From: Plasticicumulans acidivorans
Lineage (GTDB): Bacteria > Pseudomonadota > Gammaproteobacteria > Competibacterales > Competibacteraceae
Direction: 5' to 3'
Assembly: GCF_003182095.1 (NCBI RefSeq)
Contig: NZ_QGTJ01000002.1
Location: 545,762 to 609,761 of the forward strand
Length of the DNA: 64,000 nt
The translations under genes and the position numbers were made by a program. Positions 59,183-64,000 of the stretch are shown here, piece after piece (positions within the stretch are counted from its first letter, which is position 1; every line of letters starts with the position of its first letter). The notes under the pieces were generated by a model. The model saw only the letters and a program-made list of their open reading frames with translations. It searched no databases and was not told the DNA's origin.

Positions 59183-60322
59183 TCAAGCCGCCGGCTGGCC
59201 GCCGCTGGCGATCCAGCGGGCGATGCCCGGCCAGTAGTCGCGCAGCGTGTGCGAGCCCATGAACAGGCCGATGTGGCCACCCGGCACCAGCTGGCTGCTG
59301 ATCTGCGCCGGCGGCGTGCCGAGGTACTTACGGGCGTCGAATACCTGCTCCTTGGTGGTGATGTCGTCGCTCTCGCCGGCCAGCAGGTAGACCGGGCAGC
59401 GCACGTCGTGCAGATCGAGCTTGCGGCCGAGGCCGACGAACTCGCCGCGGGCGAAGCGGTTTTCCTTGAACAGCTGCACGATCGCCTGCATGTACCAGCG
59501 CCCCGGCAGATCGACGGTGCTCTCGTACCAGCGCTCGAACGTTTCGGTCTTGCTCAGGTAGGCCGGGTCGTCGACGTGCTCCCACAGATCGATGTACTTG
59601 CGCAGGTACTGCTGCTCGGGGTGCATGTTCTTCCAGCCCTGCAGCATGAAGCGGCCCTTCATCACGCCGCCGCCGAGTTCGACCAGCTGCGCGTAGACCT
59701 CGGTCGGGGTTTCCAGCGCCATGCGCTTGATCGGGCCGTCGCCGGCGGCGGTGTCGATCGGCGCGCCGGCGAGCACCAGCGTGTTGACCTTGTGCGGGAA
59801 GCGCGCGGCGAGCATCGCCGACATCCAGCCGCCCTGGCACAGGCCGACCAGATTGACCTTGCCGCCGAGATCGTCGATGCAGACGTTGAGCTCGGCCAGG
59901 TAGTGGTCGATGTCGTAGTCCTTCATCTCCGGCGTCGCGCTCTTCCAGTCGGTGACGCAGACCTGCGTCAGGCCGTTGCCGAGCAGCGTCTCGACCAGGC
60001 TCTGGCCGCGGTGGTAGTCGGCGATCACCGCGGTGTGGCCGGCGAAGGGCGCATCGACCAGCGTCGGGATTTCGCCGGCGGCGGCGTTCACGGTGAAGTC
60101 GCGCAGGCGCAGCGTGTGCAGGTCGAGGCGGATCTGGTTGGGCGTGGCGAATTCGGCCCGCAGGTCGTAGTCGATTTTTTCGGCTTCGAGGGCGAAGGCC
60201 GCGTTGCGCGCGACCAGGTCTTCACCGGCTTCGATGGCGGCGGCAACGCCGGCCAGTGGCCAGAACAGCGGCAGGCTGTTTTCACTGGCACTGAGGGTGT
60301 CAGTCGAGGGGGTTTTATCCAT
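59183..60322 (-). CDS. PHA-synthase-like alpha/beta hydrolase with Cys nucleophile
   Basis: 379 residues. The nucleophile elbow is LVGLCQGGWMSAML (Cys162), the GxCxG form of polyhydroxyalkanoate synthases rather than the GxSxG of lipases. Asp is in LLAGESDDITT and His in PGGHIGLF. DYHRGQSLVETLLGNGLTQV and DIDHYLAELNVCIDDLG resemble class III PhaC, but the protein diverges from typical PhaC and has no PhaE neighbour. It may polymerise or transfer acyl groups. The ATG at 60322 gives the plausible length. Confidence 0.8.
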   Translation of the reverse strand: MDKTPSTDTLSASENSLPLFWPLAGVAAAIEAGEDLVARNAAFALEAEKIDYDLRAEFATPNQIRLDLHTLRLRDFTVNAAAGEIPTLVDAPFAGHTAVIADYHRGQSLVETLLGNGLTQVCVTDWKSATPEMKDYDIDHYLAELNVCIDDLGGKVNLVGLCQGGWMSAMLAARFPHKVNTLVLAGAPIDTAAGDGPIKRMALETPTEVYAQLVELGGGVMKGRFMLQGWKNMHPEQQYLRKYIDLWEHVDDPAYLSKTETFERWYESTVDLPGRWYMQAIVQLFKENRFARGEFVGLGRKLDLHDVRCPVYLLAGESDDITTKEQVFDARKYLGTPPAQISSQLVPGGHIGLFMGSHTLRDYWPGIARWIASGGQPAA

Positions 60323-60630
60323 GGGGCATGGCTCCGTATCAGCGGGGGAGATGCACCACTGCGGCTTGGGGCGGGCGCCCGCCGTGGGCGTACGGCCAAA
60401 GCCGTTGGTGCCGGTGCAACGGCATGCGAGGGTGCGCTGCACCTGACAGCGACCGTGCGCCGGGGCGAGTGTTCCCCGACAAATGGGTGACGGCCATCAC
60501 GCGGTGCACTGCCACGTACTTGAGGGCTCCGCGGCAATTTGCAATAAGTCCCTGCCGGCATGCGGGGATAGACACGCTGGCATCGACAATCGCTGACACA
60601 TGGCCGAATGGCCATACTGACGAGGAGCTC
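60323..60630. other. Divergent intergenic region
   Basis: Promoter region between the PHA-synthase-like gene (-) and the small gene at 60631 (+). No gene or firm regulatory motif seen. Confidence 0.4.
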
Positions 60631-60861
60631 ATGGCTACCATTTATATTGAGGTAGTGGATTCACCCTTCCCGGTGCCGAATGCCAATCGCGTGCATTACG
60701 TGGAGGTCGAGCCGTTTCCGAATCCGACCAGCATCTACACCATCACCCTTAATGGTGTCGTGACGACTTACACCGGTGTGAAGCTTGAAACCATTCCGGC
60801 TAACACCGCCTGTTACGTCACACTGAAACTGGACGGCAGCCCGCTAAGGGTCACGGTCTGA
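60631..60861 (+). CDS. Small beta-rich protein of unknown function (76 residues)
   Basis: Starts MATIYIEVVDSPFPVPNANR and runs in alternating hydrophobic strands (YTITLNGVVTTYTGVKLETI) to GSPLRVTV. GGAG lies three bases before the ATG. No signal peptide. It ends 14 bases before the adhesin gene and is probably cotranscribed with it. No family recognised. Confidence 0.72.
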   Translation: MATIYIEVVDSPFPVPNANRVHYVEVEPFPNPTSIYTITLNGVVTTYTGVKLETIPANTACYVTLKLDGSPLRVTV

Positions 60862-60875
60862 TTCGGAGGCGGGTC

Positions 60876-63800
60876 ATGCACGGGCGGGCGCAACAGACGG
60901 GCGACACGCGTGGGGCGGTGCGGCATCGGCCGTCCGACGGGACCGTCCTGAATGAGCGCTCGCCGCGTGCATGGTGCTGGGTGCTGCTGCTGCTGCCGTT
61001 GCCGGCACTGGCTGATGTCGTGCGCGACGGCAGCATCGGGCCGTCCGGCGGCGCCATGGCGCCGTCCGGCGGTGTCTACGACATCAATGCCGGTCTCGGT
61101 GCACAGCGTGGCGGCAACCTGTTTCACAGCTTCAGCCGCTTCAATCTGCTCAGCGGTGAGCGGGCGCAGTTCAGCGGGCCGGATTCGGTGCGCAACGTCA
61201 TCGCCCGCGTCACCGGTGGCAGCGCCTCGTCGATCGACGGCACGCTGGCGTCGTCGATTCCCGGCGCGGCGCTGTATTTCCTCAATCCGGCCGGCGTCAT
61301 CTTCGGGCCTAACGCGGCCCTCGACGTGCAGGGTTCGTTTCATGCTTCAAGCGCGCATACGCTGCGCTTCGCCGATGGTTCGGTCCTCGATGCCGGCAGC
61401 GACACGGCGCCGGTGCTGAGCAGCGCCGAGCCGGCTGCTTTCGGTTTCCTTGCCGGCAGGGCGACGCATGCCGTCGTGCTCAACGGCAGTCGTTTAGAAG
61501 TGGGCAGCGGCGCGACGCTGAGCGTGGTCGGCGCCGATGAAGCCGGCGGCGGTGCCGGCGTCGTGCTCAACGCCGCCCATCTGCTGGCCGACGACGGCCG
61601 GGTGCAGCTCGGCAGTCTCGACGGCGTCGGCGAATTCACCTTCAGTACCACCGCGCCCGCCCTGAGCGGTGCGGGCGGCGGCATCAGCCTGCTCGGTGCG
61701 GCCTCGGTCAACGCCGGCGGACCCGAGGGCGCGGCCTATCTGCGCGGCGGCGAGATCCGCATCGACGAGGGCAGCCATGTCGGCAATCGCGGTGACGGCC
61801 CCGGCCCGAGCTACACCGGCGGTCTGGTCGACATCGCCGGTACGCGCGTCAGTGTTGCCGGTGGCGCCTATCTCGATGCCGGTCGCGTCGCGGGGGATGC
61901 CGGCACGATCCGCGTGCGCGCGAGCGAGAGTTTCACGCTGAGTGACAGCTACAGCGGCCTGTTCGCCGAGTCCTTCGGCTTTACCGACACGGATGGCACC
62001 TTCGTGCTGCACGGCAATGGCGGCACCATCGACGTCACGGCGCCGTCGATTCGACTCGGTGACGATACGTACGTCGATGCTCGCTCGTTGCTCAGCTACA
62101 GTGCGCTGTTCGACGATTGGGTGTGTTCGCCCGTCAGCTGTCCGCCGGCGCTCAGTCCCAGCGCGGCGCGCTCGCGCATCGCCAGCGGCCATGGCCTGCT
62201 GATCGACGGCCGCGGTGGTAACGTGCGCTTTGATGCGGGGGACGGCGAGATCGTCACCAGCGGCAGTCGTTCGGTGATTACCACCAACGCTGGTGGTTCG
62301 GTCGAGATGCACGCCGGGCAGGTGTCGATCGGCTCCCTGATCGACGCCACCGCCACCAACGACACGCGTGGCGCTGGCCATATTGCCGTTGATGCCGGCA
62401 GCATCACGCTGGATCAAGGCTACCTGCTGGCGTCGGGGTCATCGTCGCCGTCATCGACCAGCGGTGATATCCGGTTGCATGCCAGCGGCGACCTCCAGCT
62501 GAACAATTACAGCCTGGTGCAGAGCCTCAGTACCGGAACGACGGCGGGCGGCACGATCGACATTGCCGCCGGACGCTTGGCGCTGAATGGCAGCAGCAGC
62601 CTGTCGACCACCAAGCTCGGTGGTGGTGATGGCGGTGGCGGCATCGTCATCCGCGCCGATTCCGTCGATATCGGCGAGCACAGCTCGATCCTGGCGAATA
62701 CCTACGGCAGTTATGGCGGTGAGGGCGAAACCGACGTCGACATCGAGGCACGGCAGATAAGCGTGCACGATGGCGGGCGCATCGAGAGCTCCAGCTATGC
62801 TACCAGCGGCAGTTCGACGACACGCACCCGCATCGTCGCCAGTGAGTCGCTCAGCATCGACAGTGGCGGCATCTTCAGTCAGGCCTACGCCACTGGCGAT
62901 GGCGGTCGCATCGACATCACGGCGCCGCAACTGAGCCTGAGCGGAGGCGCACAGATCAGTGCTTCGACGCGTGCCGCCGGCGCAGCCGGCAGCATCGATG
63001 TGCAGTCCGAGCGCATCACCCTCGATGGCGAAGGAACGGCGATCGCCACCGACACCGTCGCGCACGGCGCCAGCGGCAACGTCAATCTGCAGGGCACGAC
63101 GCTCAGCCTCAGCGACGGCGCGCGCATCAGCGCCTCGACCTACGACCTCGGCGCGGCGGGCGTCGTGCGCCTGGAGTTCTCTGCGATCACGCTCGATGGC
63201 GCTTCCAGCGTGCAGGCACGTACCGCCGGCGCCGGCGCCGGCGCCGGCGGCGCCGTCGACGTCTACGCCGACACGCTCAGCGTGCGCGGCGGCTCAAGCC
63301 TCGGCAGCAGCAACCGCATCGATGGCGTCATCGGCAGCGGCGCGGCCGGCAGCGTCAGCATCCACGCCGGCACGCTGACGCTGAGCGGGGCGGGCAGCGA
63401 GATCGCCAGCACCACCGAAAGCAGCGGCGCCGGCGGCAACATCAATCTGCAGGGCACGACGCTCAGCCTCAGCGACGGCGCGCGCATCAGCGCCTCGACC
63501 TACGACCTCGGCGCGGCGGGCGTCGTGCGCCTAGACTTTGCGTCGATCACGCTCGATGGCGCTTCCAGCGTGCAGGCACGCACCGCCGGCGCCGGCGCCG
63601 GCGGCGCCGTCGACGTCTACGCCGACACGCTCAGCGTGCGCGGCGGTTCAAGCCTCGGCAGCAGCAACCGCATCGACGATGTCATCGGCAGCGGCGCGGC
63701 CGGCAGCGTCAGCATCCACGCCGGCACGCTGACGCTGAGCGGGGCGGGCAGCGAGATCGCCAGCACCACCGAAAGCAGCGGCGCCGGCGGCAACATCAAT

Positions 63801-64000
63801 CTGCAGGGCACGACGCTCAGCCTCAGCGACGGCGCGCGCATCAGCGCCTCGACCTACGACCTCGGCGCGGCGGGCGTCGTGCGCCTAGACTTTGCGTCGA
63901 TCACGCTCGATGGCGCTTCCAGCGTGCAGGCACGCACCGCCGGCGCCGGCGCCGGCGGCGCCGTCGACGTCTACGCCGACACGCTCAGCGTGCGCGGCGG
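60876..64000 (+). CDS. Filamentous-haemagglutinin-type adhesin (5' part, open at the right edge)
   Basis: At least 1041 codons without a stop. A long signal region ends near LPALADVV (about residue 48). The TPS secretion domain follows (about 50-200): GGNLFHSFSRFNLLSGERAQ, NVIARVTGG, LYFLNPAGVIFGPNAALDVQ. The body is a Gly/Ala/Ser/Asp-rich beta-helix. From residue 736 it consists of near-identical repeats. Secretion would need a TpsB partner, not in the window. GGAGG stands six bases before the ATG. Likely a surface adhesin. Confidence 0.92.
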   Translation, partial: MHGRAQQTGDTRGAVRHRPSDGTVLNERSPRAWCWVLLLLPLPALADVVRDGSIGPSGGAMAPSGGVYDINAGLGAQRGGNLFHSFSRFNLLSGERAQFSGPDSVRNVIARVTGGSASSIDGTLASSIPGAALYFLNPAGVIFGPNAALDVQGSFHASSAHTLRFADGSVLDAGSDTAPVLSSAEPAAFGFLAGRATHAVVLNGSRLEVGSGATLSVVGADEAGGGAGVVLNAAHLLADDGRVQLGSLDGVGEFTFSTTAPALSGAGGGISLLGAASVNAGGPEGAAYLRGGEIRIDEGSHVGNRGDGPGPSYTGGLVDIAGTRVSVAGGAYLDAGRVAGDAGTIRVRASESFTLSDSYSGLFAESFGFTDTDGTFVLHGNGGTIDVTAPSIRLGDDTYVDARSLLSYSALFDDWVCSPVSCPPALSPSAARSRIASGHGLLIDGRGGNVRFDAGDGEIVTSGSRSVITTNAGGSVEMHAGQVSIGSLIDATATNDTRGAGHIAVDAGSITLDQGYLLASGSSSPSSTSGDIRLHASGDLQLNNYSLVQSLSTGTTAGGTIDIAAGRLALNGSSSLSTTKLGGGDGGGGIVIRADSVDIGEHSSILANTYGSYGGEGETDVDIEARQISVHDGGRIESSSYATSGSSTTRTRIVASESLSIDSGGIFSQAYATGDGGRIDITAPQLSLSGGAQISASTRAAGAAGSIDVQSERITLDGEGTAIATDTVAHGASGNVNLQGTTLSLSDGARISASTYDLGAAGVVRLEFSAITLDGASSVQARTAGAGAGAGGAVDVYADTLSVRGGSSLGSSNRIDGVIGSGAAGSVSIHAGTLTLSGAGSEIASTTESSGAGGNINLQGTTLSLSDGARISASTYDLGAAGVVRLDFASITLDGASSVQARTAGAGAGGAVDVYADTLSVRGGSSLGSSNRIDDVIGSGAAGSVSIHAGTLTLSGAGSEIASTTESSGAGGNINLQGTTLSLSDGARISASTYDLGAAGVVRLDFASITLDGASSVQARTAGAGAGGAVDVYADTLSVRG
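63081..64000 (+). repeat. Tandem repeats of 360 and 354 bp within the adhesin
   Basis: Units begin at 63081, 63441 and 63795 (the third cut by the window edge). They encode 120, 118 and more than 68 residues with very few differences. Each holds LQGTTLSLSDGARISASTYD, ITLDGASSVQARTAGAGAG and SIHAGTLTLSGAGSEIAST. The length difference is one Gly-Ala pair. The nucleotide identity points to recent duplication or ongoing gene conversion. Confidence 0.93.

Noticed and set aside
63081..64000. A CRISPR array
   Set aside because: The repeats are 354-360 bp, contiguous and in frame within an adhesin gene; there are no short repeats with unique spacers anywhere in the window.

Overview
The window is high-GC bacterial chromosome, densely packed, with core gene pairs typical of Gamma- and Betaproteobacteria: hslV-hslU, argS next to a SPOR protein, polA / DUF2782 / thrB, lptM-lysA, earP-efp with an arginine-type EF-P, and priA. 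EarP, APH-type ThrB and exosortase-linked (PEP-CTERM) proteins point to an environmental member such as Rhodocyclales or Nevskiales. The sequence alone does not let me choose between the two classes.

Layout. 1-4121: 5' part of hslU, hslV, a large PAS-containing chemoreceptor. 4255-4722: two decayed short-chain dehydrogenase tails. 4813-9279: a MaoC-like hot-dog protein (+), then a minus-strand run of an FHA-EAL protein, earP, efp and a DUF218 protein. 9280-12004: a gene-poor 1.2 kb stretch, then an AT-richer wzm-wzt polysaccharide exporter pair. 12329-17463: polA, LOG-family protein, DUF2782, thrB, DUF3149. 17548-22762: an alcohol-oxidation block made of a pentapeptide-repeat protein, an ExaA-like PQQ dehydrogenase, a 27-residue PqqA-like precursor peptide and a NarL-type two-component system. 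22904-27801: speE, a 3-hydroxyisobutyrate dehydrogenase-like gene, a lipocalin, a SPOR protein and argS. 28010-36010: a PEP-CTERM protein with a good sigma-54 promoter, murB, a nucleotidyltransferase, a PAS-GGDEF-EAL-REC protein and priA. 36151-41345: small regulators, an OmpA-type lipoprotein, an esterase, lptM, lysA, a CoA-binding protein and dinB.

41305-53283 is the most interesting part: a 12.0 kb integrated element, all of whose genes are on the minus strand, sitting inside the 5' end of dinB. A 23-bp imperfect core repeat (22/23) that encodes RKIIHVD of DinB lies at both ends. The dinB 5' remnant is stranded at the right end, and the element supplies dinB with a new start codon covered by an 18-bp palindrome. 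The element carries a tyrosine integrase, an AlpA-type regulator, a Mor-like activator, a ProQ/FinO RNA chaperone, a two-piece primase (CHC2 protein plus TOPRIM-helicase) and a mirrored array of eleven GGGGAC boxes that looks like an iteron origin. It also carries a phage major capsid protein, a coiled-coil protein next to it and a DUF3486 protein. No large terminase, portal, tail or lysis gene is visible. It looks like a P4-like satellite or capsid-carrying phage-inducible island rather than a full prophage.

53311-64000: the sarcosine oxidase operon soxBDAG, a PHA-synthase-like hydrolase with a cysteine nucleophile, a small unknown protein, and the first 1041 codons of a filamentous-haemagglutinin-type adhesin that ends in near-identical 118-120 residue repeats running off the window.
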